NCBI GenBank assembly: GCA_023145215.1 | Contig: JAGLED010000029.1 | Location: 1 to 64,000, forward strand | DNA length: 64,000 nucleotides | Reading direction: 5' to 3' | Source of the DNA: Rhodospirillales bacterium | GTDB taxonomy: Bacteria; Pseudomonadota; Alphaproteobacteria; Rhodospirillales; Casp-alpha2 | Part shown: piece after piece, positions 51,498-60,840 of the stretch | Numbering within the stretch: position 1 is the stretch's first letter | Layout: each line of letters begins with the position of its first letter | The notes under the pieces: model-generated | The model's database searches: none | Seen by the model: the letters and a program-made list of their open reading frames with translations, nothing else | Told to the model about the DNA's origin: nothing | Translations under genes and position numbers: made by a program

Positions 51498-52832
51498 ATG
51501 CAAGGTGCTTTCTCTCTAGGGTTGGCGGAAGCCGCCCGCGCCATCCGCGATGGTGCGCTGAAGTCGGAGGAACTCGTCAAATCCTGTCTCGACAGGATCG
51601 GCGAGTTCGAACCGACGGTGCAGGCGTGGGTGACCTACGATGCCGAGCATGCGCTCGAACAGGCGCGGGCCTGCGACAAGCTACGTTACGACGGCAAGCC
51701 GACCGGGCCGCTGAACGGCGTGCCTGTGGGCATCAAGGATATCATCGATACCCGGGACTATCCGACGGAACGCGGCTCGCCGATCTATGCCGGCCGCCAG
51801 ACGATCGACGACGCGACGGTCGTCTCGAAGCTGCGCGAAGCGGGTGCGGTCATCATGGGCAAGACGGTGACCACTGAGTTCGCCATGTACACGCCCGGCA
51901 AGACCACCAACCCGCACGACGCAGCACGGACCCCCGGCGGCTCGTCGAGCGGTTCGGCGGCGTCGGTGGCGTCGCTCATGGTGCCGGGTGCGGTCGGTAC
52001 GCAGACCCACGGCTCGGTAATCCGGCCCGCCGCGTACTGCGGTGTGGTCGGCTTCAAGCCGACATACGGCTCGATCTCGCGGACGGGGATTCTCAAGCAG
52101 TCGCCGCCACTCGATCAGGTGGGGGTGTTTGCACGTTCTATCGAGGATGCGGCGTTGTTGTGCGAAACGGTAAGCGGCTACGACGCCGAAGACCGGGCAA
52201 TGCGGCCGGTCGCCAGACCGGGCCTGGTTGCCGCGCAGGCGGAAGACCCGGCCATCGAACCGCGCTTCGCATTCGTCAAAACGCCGGCCTGGGATCAGGC
52301 CGAACCCGGGACGCAGGCGGCCTTCGAGGAATTGACCGGCTTCCTGGGCGACCGGGCGGAGGACGTGCCGCTCGCCGAAGTCTACGACGAAATCTATGAA
52401 ATGCACCGCTGCGTGATGGAAGCGGATATGGCGAAGAACTTCGCGCGCGAATTCGAGCGCGCCCCGGACAAGATCAGCCCGCTGCTTGCCGCGATGATCG
52501 AACGCGGCAGAAAGGTCAGCGCTATCGAATACAACATCGGGCTGGAACGGATCGATATCTTCGCCGAGGGCCTGGATGTGGTGTTCGAGCACTTCGACGC
52601 CATTCTGACACCGGCATCGACGGGCGAGGCACCGGTCGGTCTGGGTTCCACCGGCAGCCCGGTGTTCTGCACACTTGGAACTTACACCGGTATGCCGGCC
52701 CTCACATTGCCGCTGATGCAGGGTGAAGCGGGCATGCCGCTGGGCGTTCAGTTGATCGGCAAGAAGGGCGATGACGCCCGGCTGCTCAGAACGGCGGCGT
52801 GGCTGACGCGGCACGTCGACGAGGCCGCGTAA
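51498..52832 (+). CDS. amidase signature family protein (TRAP operon)
   Basis: This 444-residue amidase has the Ser-cisSer-Lys triad region: the lysine in PVGIKDIIDTRDYPTERGS and the serines in TPGGSSSGSAASVASLMVPG, with GTQTHGSVIRPAAYCGVVGF after. The C-terminal part includes DAILTPASTGEAPVGLGSTG. The family hydrolyses amide bonds in substrates from simple amides to GatA's glutamine; substrate cannot be read. It is 24 bp downstream of the TRAP permease, suggesting the transporter brings in an amide-containing compound or the enzyme uses a product of its ligand. A related amidase occurs at 60837-62159. Confidence 0.92.
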   Translation: MQGAFSLGLAEAARAIRDGALKSEELVKSCLDRIGEFEPTVQAWVTYDAEHALEQARACDKLRYDGKPTGPLNGVPVGIKDIIDTRDYPTERGSPIYAGRQTIDDATVVSKLREAGAVIMGKTVTTEFAMYTPGKTTNPHDAARTPGGSSSGSAASVASLMVPGAVGTQTHGSVIRPAAYCGVVGFKPTYGSISRTGILKQSPPLDQVGVFARSIEDAALLCETVSGYDAEDRAMRPVARPGLVAAQAEDPAIEPRFAFVKTPAWDQAEPGTQAAFEELTGFLGDRAEDVPLAEVYDEIYEMHRCVMEADMAKNFAREFERAPDKISPLLAAMIERGRKVSAIEYNIGLERIDIFAEGLDVVFEHFDAILTPASTGEAPVGLGSTGSPVFCTLGTYTGMPALTLPLMQGEAGMPLGVQLIGKKGDDARLLRTAAWLTRHVDEAA

Positions 52833-52900
52833 TTTGAACGACAATCCGGCGACAACCGCCGGCGACTATGGCATAATGAGGCCAGGAAAGAGGTAGGCTT

Positions 52901-53071
52901 ATGGATAGTATCATTTCCGGCGTTATCGGCACCGTGCTGTTCCTGCTGTTTGTCGGCGGACTGGCGCAGTCGATCCACGCGATCCCGTTCACGATCATCG
53001 TCATCGTGATCTCCGGTGCCGCGATCTACGGCCTCTATGAGGATATCCGCGAAGAACGCAAATCTAAGTAG
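52901..53071 (+). CDS. 56-residue two-helix membrane protein
   Basis: This small gene has AGGTAGG upstream of ATG 52901 and codes for a 56-aa peptide. It has two predicted hydrophobic helices (SIISGVIGTVLFLLFVGGL and FTIIVIVISGAAIYGLY) and a charged C-terminus (EDIREERKSK). It resembles small inner-membrane proteins of unknown role. Its last eight bases overlap the end of the convergent GlcG-like gene. Short length limits certainty. Confidence 0.6.
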   Translation: MDSIISGVIGTVLFLLFVGGLAQSIHAIPFTIIVIVISGAAIYGLYEDIREERKSK

Positions 53072-53492
53072 GGTTGGATTTGAGGAACGCCTGAAGCCCT
53101 GCTTCGGCGCATGCGATGTCCTGTTCCGCCGCGCCCCCGGAAATTCCGATTGCGCCGACCACGGCCCCATCCACCACCACCGGGATGCCGCCCCCCACCG
53201 TCGAAAATCTGCCGCCCGCCGCCGTCTGGATGCCGTTGGTCAGATTTCCCGGCACCGCCGCCGCGTTATAGTCGGCGGTCGCTTTCTTGGAGATCGCGGA
53301 CGTATGCGCCTTGTCCTGTGCCAGAGTGGTGGAAAGTTCCTTGGCCCCGTCCATGCGTTTGAAGGCGATCAGGTAGCCGCCGTCGTCGGTGACGGCGATA
53401 CACATGGGAACGCCGATTTTCTGGGCTTTTTTCTCGGCCCCTTTTATAAGAATGGCGGCGTCGTCGTAGGACAGGCGTCGGATGGTCAGCAA
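53064..53492 (-). CDS. GlcG/HbpS-family (DUF336) haem-binding-like protein
   Basis: This 142-residue protein has the GlcG/HbpS pattern: LSYDDAAILIKGAEKKAQKI, VPMCIAVTDDGGYLIAFKRM, and the glycine-rich loop GRFSTVGGGIPVVVDGAVVG with IGISGGAAEQDIACAEAGL at the end. The start is TTG at 53492, supported by GGGAGA six bases upstream; a much longer open frame to 54326 runs antisense through the transaldolase gene and is not real. Family members bind haem or cobalamin or have metabolic roles next to glycolate genes. It is convergent with the 56-aa gene. Confidence 0.88.
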   Translation of the reverse strand: MLTIRRLSYDDAAILIKGAEKKAQKIGVPMCIAVTDDGGYLIAFKRMDGAKELSTTLAQDKAHTSAISKKATADYNAAAVPGNLTNGIQTAAGGRFSTVGGGIPVVVDGAVVGAIGISGGAAEQDIACAEAGLQAFLKSNPT

Positions 53493-53540
53493 CGGTCGTC
53501 TCCCGATTTGATGCGCCCGACCGGAATATGAGCCCCGATC

Positions 53541-53864
53541 ATGGACAAGAACAAACTCAAGAAATGGATCGTCGCCTACCTGCGCCAACCCATCCACATG
53601 ATTGTGTGGGTGATGGAGACGTTTGCCAAGAACCGTAAGCGGCTGGCGGCGTTCACGGCCCGAGAGAACGTGGCGACGGTCATCAAGACGTTGTTCGTCG
53701 TGACATTTTTCGTCTGGCTCGGCGTCTTCGCGTTTCTGTCGACCAGCGAAGAGGGCGATCGCTTCACATGTGCGGTCAAGAGCATGTGGCCAGACGCCGA
53801 TCTGACCGGCTGCGAGAGCCAGCCCTGGCACACGCCGGCGGAACAACTGCGCAAGGCGGACTAG
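53541..53864 (+). CDS. hypothetical single-helix membrane protein
   Basis: I do not recognise this 107-residue protein. It has a basic N-terminal half ([40 protein letters not shown]), one transmembrane helix (about 50-67, [18 protein letters not shown]) and a short extracytoplasmic tail with two cysteines ([20 protein letters not shown]) that could form a disulphide. It starts 48 bp from the divergent GlcG-like gene and precedes transaldolase by 55 bp. Confidence 0.65.
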   Translation: MDKNKLKKWIVAYLRQPIHMIVWVMETFAKNRKRLAAFTARENVATVIKTLFVVTFFVWLGVFAFLSTSEEGDRFTCAVKSMWPDADLTGCESQPWHTPAEQLRKAD

Positions 53865-53919
53865 GCTTGATTTCCCCGGCTGCATTCCGGAAGATGCCTG
53901 CCACTGGGAGGAACCAATA

Positions 53920-54573
53920 ATGAAATTCTTCGTCGATACTGCCGATGTGGCGGAAATTCGCGCTCTCAACGAACTGGGCCTCGTTGACGGCGTTACCACG
54001 AACCCGTCGCTGATCGCCAAGTCCGGCCGCGACATGTCGGAGGCCATCAAGGAAATCTGCGACATGGTCGAAGGCCCGGTGTCCGCCGAGGTCACCGCGA
54101 CCGACGCGTCGGGCATGCTGGCCGAGGCCGCCAAGCTGCGCGCCATCGCCGATAACGTCACGATCAAGGTGCCGCTGACCGAGGCCGGCATCCAGGCCTG
54201 CAAGGCATTGTCGGACGACGGCGCTTCGGTCAACGTGACGCTCTGTTTTTCTGCGGCGCAAGCCATCCTTGCCGCCAAGGCGGGTGCGGCGTTCATTTCG
54301 CCGTTCGTCGGACGCCTGGACGACATCGGTCAGGACGGGATGTCGCTGATCGCCGAAATCTGCGAGATTTACGGCAATTACGAATTCCGGACCGAAGTGC
54401 TGGTGGCGTCCGTTCGCAGCCCGCTGCACGTCGTCGATGCGGCACGGATGGGCGCGCACGTGGCGACCGTTCCGCCCGGGGTCTTGAAGCAGATGTTCAA
54501 ACATCCGTTGACCGACAAGGGTCTGGCCGCGTTCCTGGCGGACTGGGAAAAGACCGGCCAGTCGATCCTTTGA
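53920..54573 (+). CDS. tal: transaldolase (small TalC/type 3B class)
   Basis: This 217-residue class I aldolase of the pentose-phosphate pathway moves a dihydroxyacetone unit between sugar phosphates. The Schiff-base lysine is K83 in [13 protein letters not shown]6 (FVDTAD) and the [13 protein letters not shown] loop are present. The segment [20 protein letters not shown] has Phe where fructose-6-phosphate aldolases carry Tyr (APYVNR), supporting transaldolase over FSA activity. The start ATG is preceded by GGGAGGA. Confidence 0.93.
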   Translation: MKFFVDTADVAEIRALNELGLVDGVTTNPSLIAKSGRDMSEAIKEICDMVEGPVSAEVTATDASGMLAEAAKLRAIADNVTIKVPLTEAGIQACKALSDDGASVNVTLCFSAAQAILAAKAGAAFISPFVGRLDDIGQDGMSLIAEICEIYGNYEFRTEVLVASVRSPLHVVDAARMGAHVATVPPGVLKQMFKHPLTDKGLAAFLADWEKTGQSIL

Positions 54574-54733
54574 CGATTACAAATAGGTAAGGACAGAAAT
54601 CCGTCCTTTTCTTTTCGGGTCAGTATGTTAAGTCCACTTTCCGCGGCAGAAATCAAACCTCGTCCAGAGGCTTGAAACGCCTTTCCGGCGTTCTATTTCC
54701 TGTCCGAAAACAACACGCAGGGAGTTCGAAGGC

Positions 54734-55708
54734 ATGGCGGAGATGATCGCCCTTTCGCGCTTAACGAAGCGGTTTGGACCTTTGACGGCAGTCGACGGCA
54801 TCGACATGAAAGTCAGCCGTGGCGAGGTCTTGGGATTTCTCGGGCCCAACGGGGCCGGCAAGTCGACGACGATGAAAATGGTCACGGGGTTCCTGGCACC
54901 GACGTCAGGCACGGCCATGGTCGACGGTATGGATGTTACGGTCGATCCGGTGAAGGCCAAGCAGCGCATCGGCTATCTGCCCGAAGGCGCGCCGTGTTAC
55001 GGCGACATGACCCCCAGGAGCTTCCTGAATTTCATCGCCGATGTGCGCATGCTTTCAGGAAAAGAACGCGACAAGGCCATCGACGAAACCATCGAGCGCG
55101 TCGAGATCGCGGGCGTCCTTGACCAGCCCATCGAAACCTTGTCGAAAGGCTTCAAACGTCGCGTCGGTCTGGCGCAGGCGATCCTGCACAACCCGCCCGT
55201 TCTGATCCTGGACGAGCCGACCGACGGTCTGGATCCGAACCAGAAGCATCAAGTGCGGACCCTCATCCAGGAGATGGCCTCTGACAAAGCGGTCGTCATC
55301 TCGACCCACATTCTGGAAGAAGTCGAAGCCGTCTGTTCGCGCGCCGTGGTTATCGCGCGTGGCAAGATCCTGGCCGACGGTACGCCGGAAGATCTTTTGA
55401 AACGCTCACCCCTGCATAACGCCGTGCACGTCCGCGTCGCCGCCGCCGCCGCCAGTGCGGTGGCGGGCGATCTCAAGACGCTTGCCGTCGTGGGCGAAGT
55501 GACCCAGGGCGAAAGCCGCGAAGGGTATTGCGAATTTAGCGTGACCTCCAAGACCGGCGCGCCGATCGCGCCGGACGTCGCGGCCCTGTTGAAAGACAAG
55601 GGCCACCCGGTCAGCGATCTCAAGACCGAGAAGGGCGCGCTCGATGCCGTGTTCCGCGACATCACCCGCGGCCCGGCCAAGAAACCGGCGGAGGCGCAAA
55701 ATGCGTAA
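54734..55708 (+). CDS. ABC transporter ATP-binding protein (GldA-like)
   Basis: This 324-residue ATPase is the first of four genes resembling the gldA-gldF-gldG-DUF4340 set. Walker A is GPNGAGKST, the Q-loop is in YLPEGAPCY, the signature is LSKGFKRRVGLAQAIL (LSKGF instead of LSGGQ, normal in this branch), Walker B is VLILDEPTDGLDPN, and the switch His is in STHILEEV. A C-terminal ~90-residue regulatory domain follows. It powers an ABC-2-type exporter. In gliding Bacteroidetes, GldAFG support motility or secretion; in alphaproteobacteria the substrate is unknown. It overlaps the permease gene by 8 bp. Confidence 0.92.
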   Translation: MAEMIALSRLTKRFGPLTAVDGIDMKVSRGEVLGFLGPNGAGKSTTMKMVTGFLAPTSGTAMVDGMDVTVDPVKAKQRIGYLPEGAPCYGDMTPRSFLNFIADVRMLSGKERDKAIDETIERVEIAGVLDQPIETLSKGFKRRVGLAQAILHNPPVLILDEPTDGLDPNQKHQVRTLIQEMASDKAVVISTHILEEVEAVCSRAVVIARGKILADGTPEDLLKRSPLHNAVHVRVAAAAASAVAGDLKTLAVVGEVTQGESREGYCEFSVTSKTGAPIAPDVAALLKDKGHPVSDLKTEKGALDAVFRDITRGPAKKPAEAQNA

Positions 55709-56435
55709 TATCGCGATCATCGCCAAGCGCGAGTTCAAAGGCTACTTCGCGACGCCGCTGGCGCTCGTGTTCATCGTTATCTTTCTGGCGCTGACCGGCG
55801 CTTTCGCCTTTTACGTCGGCGGCTTCTTCAGCCGCGGCTACGCCGATCTGACGCCGTTCTTTTCGTATCATCCATGGCTGTTCCTGCTTCTGGTGCCCGC
55901 CATCGGCATGCGTTTGTGGGCCGAGGAGCGCAAGTCCGGGACCATCGAGCTTCTCATGACACTGCCGGTCTCGACGCTGGATGCGGTGCTCGGCAAGTTT
56001 CTCGCGGCGTGGGCCTTCTGCGGGCTGGCGCTGGCCTTGACGTTCCCGATGTGGATCACCGTCAACGTACTCGGCGATCCGGATAACGGTATTATCGTCG
56101 CCAGTTATATCGGCAGCTTCGTGATGGCGGGCGCGTTCCTGTCCATCAGCGCCTGCATCTCGGCGCTGACCAAGAACCAGGTGATTGCCTTCATCATCGC
56201 GGCGACCGTCTGTTTCCTGTTCACGATGTCGGGTGCGCAGCTGGTGCTGAACTTCTTCCAGGGCTGGGCTCCCGAGGTGCTTGTCGACGCGCTCCGCTCG
56301 ATGAGTTTCCTGACCCACTTCCAGGCCGTCACGCAGGGCGTGATCGACGTCAAGGACGTGGTGTTCTTCGGCTCGCTGATCGTGCTGTGGCTGTTCCTGA
56401 ACGTCATAGCCGTTGAAATCAATAAAGGACGATGA
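55701..56435 (+). CDS. ABC-2-type transporter permease (GldF-like)
   Basis: This 244-residue membrane protein starts at the ATG at 55701, overlapping the ATPase stop. It has six helices, with REFKGYFATPLALVFIVIFL at the N-terminus. The ABC-2 signature ERKSGTIELLMTLPVSTLDA follows, then VLGKFLAAWAFCGLALALTF. The order after the GldA-like ATPase and before the GldG-like protein is the standard one. It likely exports an envelope component. Confidence 0.9.
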   Translation: MRNIAIIAKREFKGYFATPLALVFIVIFLALTGAFAFYVGGFFSRGYADLTPFFSYHPWLFLLLVPAIGMRLWAEERKSGTIELLMTLPVSTLDAVLGKFLAAWAFCGLALALTFPMWITVNVLGDPDNGIIVASYIGSFVMAGAFLSISACISALTKNQVIAFIIAATVCFLFTMSGAQLVLNFFQGWAPEVLVDALRSMSFLTHFQAVTQGVIDVKDVVFFGSLIVLWLFLNVIAVEINKGR

Positions 56436-56443
56436 GGCGTACC

Positions 56444-58360
56444 ATGAAGTATTTCGCCAGCATCGATCGTGGAAAGCTAGCGGCACTGTCCGCCGTCCTC
56501 GCGGTGATCATTTTCGTCGCCGTCAATATCTACGCCAACACCACCTTTCGGGGGATCGAGGCGGACCTGACGGAAGAGAACCTGTTCACCCTCAGTGACG
56601 GCACGCGCGATATCCTCAAAAGCATCGACGAACCGATCACGGTCCGCTTGTTCGTCTCCAAACGCCTGGTCGAACTGAACCCGGGGCACGCGACCTATGC
56701 CGACCGGGTGCGCGAGCTGCTGGAGCGCTACGTCGACATATCCGACGGCAAGATCAATCTCGAGCTCTATAGCCCCGAGCCGTTCACCGACGAAGAAGAT
56801 CTCGCGGTCGCGTTCGGTCTGCAGGGCGTGCCCTTGGACAACGCGGGGGATCTCGGTTATTTCGGCCTCGTCGCCACGAACAGCGTCGACGATATGGAAC
56901 GGATCGCCTACCTGAGCCCGGAGCGCGAGAGCTTTCTTGAGTACGACCTAACGAAAATGATCTTCAAGCTGGCGCAGGACAAGAAGCCTCTGGTCGGCCT
57001 GATCACCAGCCTGCCGATCGCCGGCGGTCCGCGCGTGCAGGGCGGCCAGTCGTGGGCGGTGCTGGAACAGATCCGTGAGTTCTTCGACGTCACGACCATC
57101 GCGCTCAGCGACAAGACGATCCCCACGGACGTCGACGCGCTGTTGATCGTCCATCCCAAGAACATCAACGATCACCTGATGTACGCCATCGATCAGTTCG
57201 TCTTGAAGGGCGGCAAGGCGTTGGTGTTCGTCGACGAAAATTCGGAAATCGACGTCGCCATGGCGCGCGGCCGGGGCGATGCCGGACCGTCCGACTTCGA
57301 CAAGATGCTCAATGCGTGGGGCGTCGAACTGGTCGACGGCAAGGTGCTCGGTGATCTGGAGCACGCGCGCCGCGTCAACGTCAATGTGCGCGGTCAGACA
57401 TCCGTCACCGATTACGTGACATGGCTGTCGATCCTGCCGAAGTACTTCAAGTCCGACGATGCCATCACTGCCGATCTGCAGCGGATCACGCTCGCCAACG
57501 CCGGTATCCTGAAGCCCATCGACGGCAAGGGTACGACGATGGAGGCGCTGATCACGTCATCGCCGCAGTCGATGGAAATCGACGTGAACAAGGTCCGTAC
57601 CAACCCGGATGTGGTCGGCATGTTCCGCGACTTCGAACCGTCGGGGCAGAAGGAAATCGTCGCCGCGCGGGTGCTGGGCAAGCCATCGACCGCATTCCCG
57701 GACGGCCCGCCGGCTCTCAAGGAGGGTGAGGCCGAAACCCCCAATCTGCCGAAGGCGGAGGATCATGTGGCCACGGCGGCGAATGACGTCAGCGTCGTCG
57801 TCGCGTCCGATGTCGACATGCTGCACGAGCAGTTCTGGATGCAGTCCCGCCAGTTGTTCGGCCAGACGTTCAGCGTGCCGTTTGCCAACAACGCGGATTT
57901 TGCGGTCAATGCGCTTGAGAACCTGAGCGGCGGCACGGCGCTGATGAGTCTGCGCGCACGTTCCGAAGCATTCCGCCCGTTCACTTATGTCGACGAGGTG
58001 CGCAAACAGGCCGAGCAGCAATACCGCGACAAGGAAAAGCAACTGGCCGAGCAGATCGACAACATCAAGACCGAGCTCGCCAATCTGCTCAATCGCGAAC
58101 AGGCTGGCGGCGAACTGGTCATCGGCCCGGCCGACAAGGCGAAGGCCGAGGAATACCGCCGAGAGATGGTGCGGCTGCGCAAGGAATTGCGGGACGTGCA
58201 GTACGAACTCCGCAAGGACATCGACGATCTGGACGCCTTGTTGAAGTTCATCAACATCGCGGCGATCCCGCTGTTGTTGGGCGTGATCGCGTTGATCTGG
58301 TTCATGGTCGGTCGCGCACGCCGGGCGCGCCGGTTCCATGTGGCGAAGCACGAAGGGTAG
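56444..58360 (+). CDS. Gldg-family auxiliary ABC protein (GldG-like)
   Basis: This 638-residue protein has an N-terminal membrane helix (about 10-30), a large extracytoplasmic Gldg domain (about 40-560; ITVRLFVSKRLVELNPGHAT, YLSPERESFLEYDLTKMIFK, VDALLIVHPKNINDHLMYAI, GKALVFVDENSEIDVAMARG), a coiled coil (about 520-600) and a C-terminal helix (IAAIPLLLGVIALIWFMVGR). The start is set at 56444, with GAGG six bases upstream; an in-frame ATG at 56432 overlaps the permease stop but has poor spacing. It is thought to form the extracytoplasmic part of the exporter. Confidence 0.9.
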   Translation: MKYFASIDRGKLAALSAVLAVIIFVAVNIYANTTFRGIEADLTEENLFTLSDGTRDILKSIDEPITVRLFVSKRLVELNPGHATYADRVRELLERYVDISDGKINLELYSPEPFTDEEDLAVAFGLQGVPLDNAGDLGYFGLVATNSVDDMERIAYLSPERESFLEYDLTKMIFKLAQDKKPLVGLITSLPIAGGPRVQGGQSWAVLEQIREFFDVTTIALSDKTIPTDVDALLIVHPKNINDHLMYAIDQFVLKGGKALVFVDENSEIDVAMARGRGDAGPSDFDKMLNAWGVELVDGKVLGDLEHARRVNVNVRGQTSVTDYVTWLSILPKYFKSDDAITADLQRITLANAGILKPIDGKGTTMEALITSSPQSMEIDVNKVRTNPDVVGMFRDFEPSGQKEIVAARVLGKPSTAFPDGPPALKEGEAETPNLPKAEDHVATAANDVSVVVASDVDMLHEQFWMQSRQLFGQTFSVPFANNADFAVNALENLSGGTALMSLRARSEAFRPFTYVDEVRKQAEQQYRDKEKQLAEQIDNIKTELANLLNREQAGGELVIGPADKAKAEEYRREMVRLRKELRDVQYELRKDIDDLDALLKFINIAAIPLLLGVIALIWFMVGRARRARRFHVAKHEG

Positions 58361-58369
58361 GGGGCGAAC

Positions 58370-59425
58370 ATGACACCCAGAACCGTCAGTATTCTGATCG
58401 TCTGCGCCATCGTGAGTGTGGCCGCCGCCGTCTACGGCGTCAGCTCGCGCGTCAGTTTCCAGTCATCCAACTTTGAAGGCCAGCGCCTGTTCCCGGACCT
58501 GCTGGAGGACGCCAAGAACGTCGCCGAGGTCACCGTTCTGCAGAACGGCAAGACGATGACCTTCGTACGTGATGGGGAAATCTGGCGCCTTCAACAAAGT
58601 GCCGGCTATCCGGTTCATGCCAATCTGGTGAACAAGGTGATCTTCGGCCTTTCCAACATGGAGCTGTTGGACAAGAAGACCAGCCGGAAGGACAAACAGG
58701 CCGAACTCAATCTCGGCGATCCGTCCGAAAAGAAATCGAACGGCCAGCAGGTTACCCTCAAAAGCGGTTCGGGTGAGGTGATGGCCGATCTTGTGGTCGG
58801 CCGCGCCAACTTCTTTCTGCCCGAAACGACCACCGGCGGCATGTACGTGCGCTACCCCGGCGAAGAACAGGCATGGCTGGTGCGTGGCCTGGTCGACATC
58901 GGCGTCGAGCCGCGCGACTGGCTGAAGCGCGATATCGTCGATATCAAGCCGGAGCGCATCCAGCGCGCCGAGGTCACTCAGCCGGATGGGGAACAACTGA
59001 TCGTCGTTCCGCAGAAGGGCGTCACCGGCGACTTCGCCTTCGAAAACATGCCGGAAGGGATGAAACTGAAAAGCGAGTTCGCGCCCCGCAACGTCGCCGC
59101 CGTATTGAACAGCTTCGTGCTCAATGACGTCCGCAAGCCGGGCGACGTGGAACTGAACCCCGCAGACGCATACGTCACCGAATTCTTTACTACCGACGCG
59201 ATCCACGTGACGACGAAGATGTGGCAGAAGGACGGCCAGCAGTACATGACCGTGAACGCCAAGTACATCGGCGACGATATGGAATCGGACGCGGCGAAAC
59301 AGGCGAAAACGCTCAGCGAACGCACGGACGGCTGGCTTTATGTCATTCCCGAATATCAGTTCGAGCAGGTCGCCAAGAAGATGGCCGACCTGACGGAAAA
59401 GCCGGAAGAGAAGTCCGGCTCGTAG
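58370..59425 (+). CDS. DUF4340-domain protein of the Gld-like ABC cluster
   Basis: This 351-residue protein has one N-terminal helix (about 7-24), and then DUF4340 units (VAEVTVLQNGKTMTFVRDGE, KVIFGLSNMELLDKKTSRKD, LNLGDPSEKKSNGQQVTLKS). The arrangement, an anchor plus beta-rich periplasmic domains, is constant in this cluster. It follows the GldG-like gene by nine bases and probably forms part of the same complex. Molecular role unknown. Confidence 0.88.
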   Translation: MTPRTVSILIVCAIVSVAAAVYGVSSRVSFQSSNFEGQRLFPDLLEDAKNVAEVTVLQNGKTMTFVRDGEIWRLQQSAGYPVHANLVNKVIFGLSNMELLDKKTSRKDKQAELNLGDPSEKKSNGQQVTLKSGSGEVMADLVVGRANFFLPETTTGGMYVRYPGEEQAWLVRGLVDIGVEPRDWLKRDIVDIKPERIQRAEVTQPDGEQLIVVPQKGVTGDFAFENMPEGMKLKSEFAPRNVAAVLNSFVLNDVRKPGDVELNPADAYVTEFFTTDAIHVTTKMWQKDGQQYMTVNAKYIGDDMESDAAKQAKTLSERTDGWLYVIPEYQFEQVAKKMADLTEKPEEKSGS

Positions 59426-59613
59426 CTGCGCCGTTTCTGTCTTTGTTTCGCTCGGTCAAGCTGAACTCTGTTCAGCACCATAAATTGGTTATGCCCGAAC
59501 GAGCATGGTGACGCTGATATGGAGCGCCCGCACCTGTCCAATATCGGCGTGACGAGGTTCTGATGGATCCCGACACAAGTTCGGGATGACAAGCGTTGTG
59601 TCCGTCGATCCAG
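59426..59613. other. intergenic region with a palindromic repeat
   Basis: ATCCCGA (59567-59573) pairs perfectly with TCGGGAT (59581-59587) around a 7-nt loop. The motif has the form of dispersed intergenic repeats common in alphaproteobacteria. It lies between two convergent transcripts and may help end them. Confidence 0.55.
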
Positions 59614-60840
59614 CTAGCTGGCGTAGGCCAGCATCGAATCCAGCAGCACCTGTGTGCCGATGGCGAGATCCTCGGGGCGTGCGTCCTCGAATTCGTTGTG
59701 GCTGATGCCATCGACGCATGGCACGAAGATCATCCCCGCAGGCGCCACGCTGGCCACCTTGCAGGCGTCGTGTCCGGCGCCCGAGTGAATATCCATGAAG
59801 CGAATCTGACGCTTGCGGCAGGCCTCCCTGACCGCCTCGACGCAGTTCTCGTCGAAGACGATGGGTTCGGCGCGGGTTACGGCCTCGACACCCAACGTCA
59901 GTCCCGACGCGTCCGCGATCTCTTGGCAGATCCGCGTCATGTCGGCTTCCATTCGTTCCAATGTTGCGGCGTCCGGATGCCGGCTATCGATGGTGAAGAT
60001 GGTTTTCCCCGGGATCGTGTTGCGGGAATTCGGCATGACGCGCACGTGGCCGACAGTGATGACCGCGGGTGGATCGTAAGTGGACGCCAGTTCGCTGAGC
60101 GCCACCGTCATCTTCGCCGTGCCGACGAATGAATCCTGGCGCTTCGCCATCGGTAACGTCCCGGCGTGGCCGTCTACGCCTTCGACCGTCATCACAAAGC
60201 AGCGCTGCCCTTGCGCGCCGAGCACGGCGCCGACCGGCAGACCTTTGGCCTCAAGAATGGGCCCTTGCTCGATATGCGCTTCGAAATAGGCACCGAAGCG
60301 GCTACTGCCCGCGGGTTCGGGCCCTGCATAGCCGATGTCCTCAAGCGCTTTTGCGACGGTGACGCCGTCGGAATCCGAAAGCGCCAGCGCCTTGTCGAGA
60401 TCGCGGTGTCCTGAAAAGACGCCGGATCCGATGCAACCGGCGGCGAAGCGCGCGCCTTCCTCGTCGGTCCAGTCGACGATTTCAATCGGGGCTTCGGTTT
60501 CGATGCCGGCGTCGTTGAGCGCGCGGACCACTTCGAGTCCCGCCATCACGCCGAACGCCCCGTCGAACTTGCCGCCGGCCGGTTGGCTGTCGATGTGGCT
60601 GCCGGTGGCGATGGGGGCGGCGTCCGGGCTGCGGCCCGGCCGTCGGGCGAAAATATTGCCGATGCTGTCGACGCGGATATCGCATCCGGCATCGCGCGCC
60701 CAGTCGCAGAACAGGTCGCGGGCGCGCTTGTCTTCGTCGGAAAGTGCGATGCGCCGGACCCCACCCTTGGCCGTCCCGCCGATCTCGGCGAGGGTCATCA
60801 GTGAATTCCAGAGCCGGTCCTTGTTTACGTCAGCCGTCAA
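59614..60840 (-). CDS. Zn-dependent M20 amidohydrolase (N-carbamoyl-L-amino acid hydrolase/allantoate amidohydrolase type)
   Basis: This 408-residue hydrolase of the M20 AmaB/HyuC/AllC group hydrolyses a C-N bond in ureido or carbamoyl compounds. Metal and dimer motifs are visible: GSHIDSQPAGGKFDGAFGVM (His and Asp ligands), DWTDEEGARFAAGCIGSGVF (Glu base), EAHIEQGPILEAKG, and SGAGHDACKVASVAPAGMIF near the end. The TTG at 60840 overlaps the amidase stop and has GGAGG upstream, so the enzyme is coupled to the amidase gene. The pair plus the TAXI receptor suggests uptake and breakdown of a cyclic or ureido nitrogen compound. Confidence 0.9.
   Translation of the reverse strand: MTADVNKDRLWNSLMTLAEIGGTAKGGVRRIALSDEDKRARDLFCDWARDAGCDIRVDSIGNIFARRPGRSPDAAPIATGSHIDSQPAGGKFDGAFGVMAGLEVVRALNDAGIETEAPIEIVDWTDEEGARFAAGCIGSGVFSGHRDLDKALALSDSDGVTVAKALEDIGYAGPEPAGSSRFGAYFEAHIEQGPILEAKGLPVGAVLGAQGQRCFVMTVEGVDGHAGTLPMAKRQDSFVGTAKMTVALSELASTYDPPAVITVGHVRVMPNSRNTIPGKTIFTIDSRHPDAATLERMEADMTRICQEIADASGLTLGVEAVTRAEPIVFDENCVEAVREACRKRQIRFMDIHSGAGHDACKVASVAPAGMIFVPCVDGISHNEFEDARPEDLAIGTQVLLDSMLAYAS

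Noticed and set aside
52846-52862. CCGGCG/CGCCGG hairpin after the amidase as a terminator
   Set aside because: The stem is only six bases and no T-run follows, so it is not convincing as an intrinsic terminator.
53493-54326. Long open frame antisense to the transaldolase, in phase with the GlcG-like gene
   Set aside because: Only the part from 53492 down carries GlcG-family features. The upstream part is low-complexity antisense of a well-supported gene, and a TTG with a good ribosome site starts the real gene.
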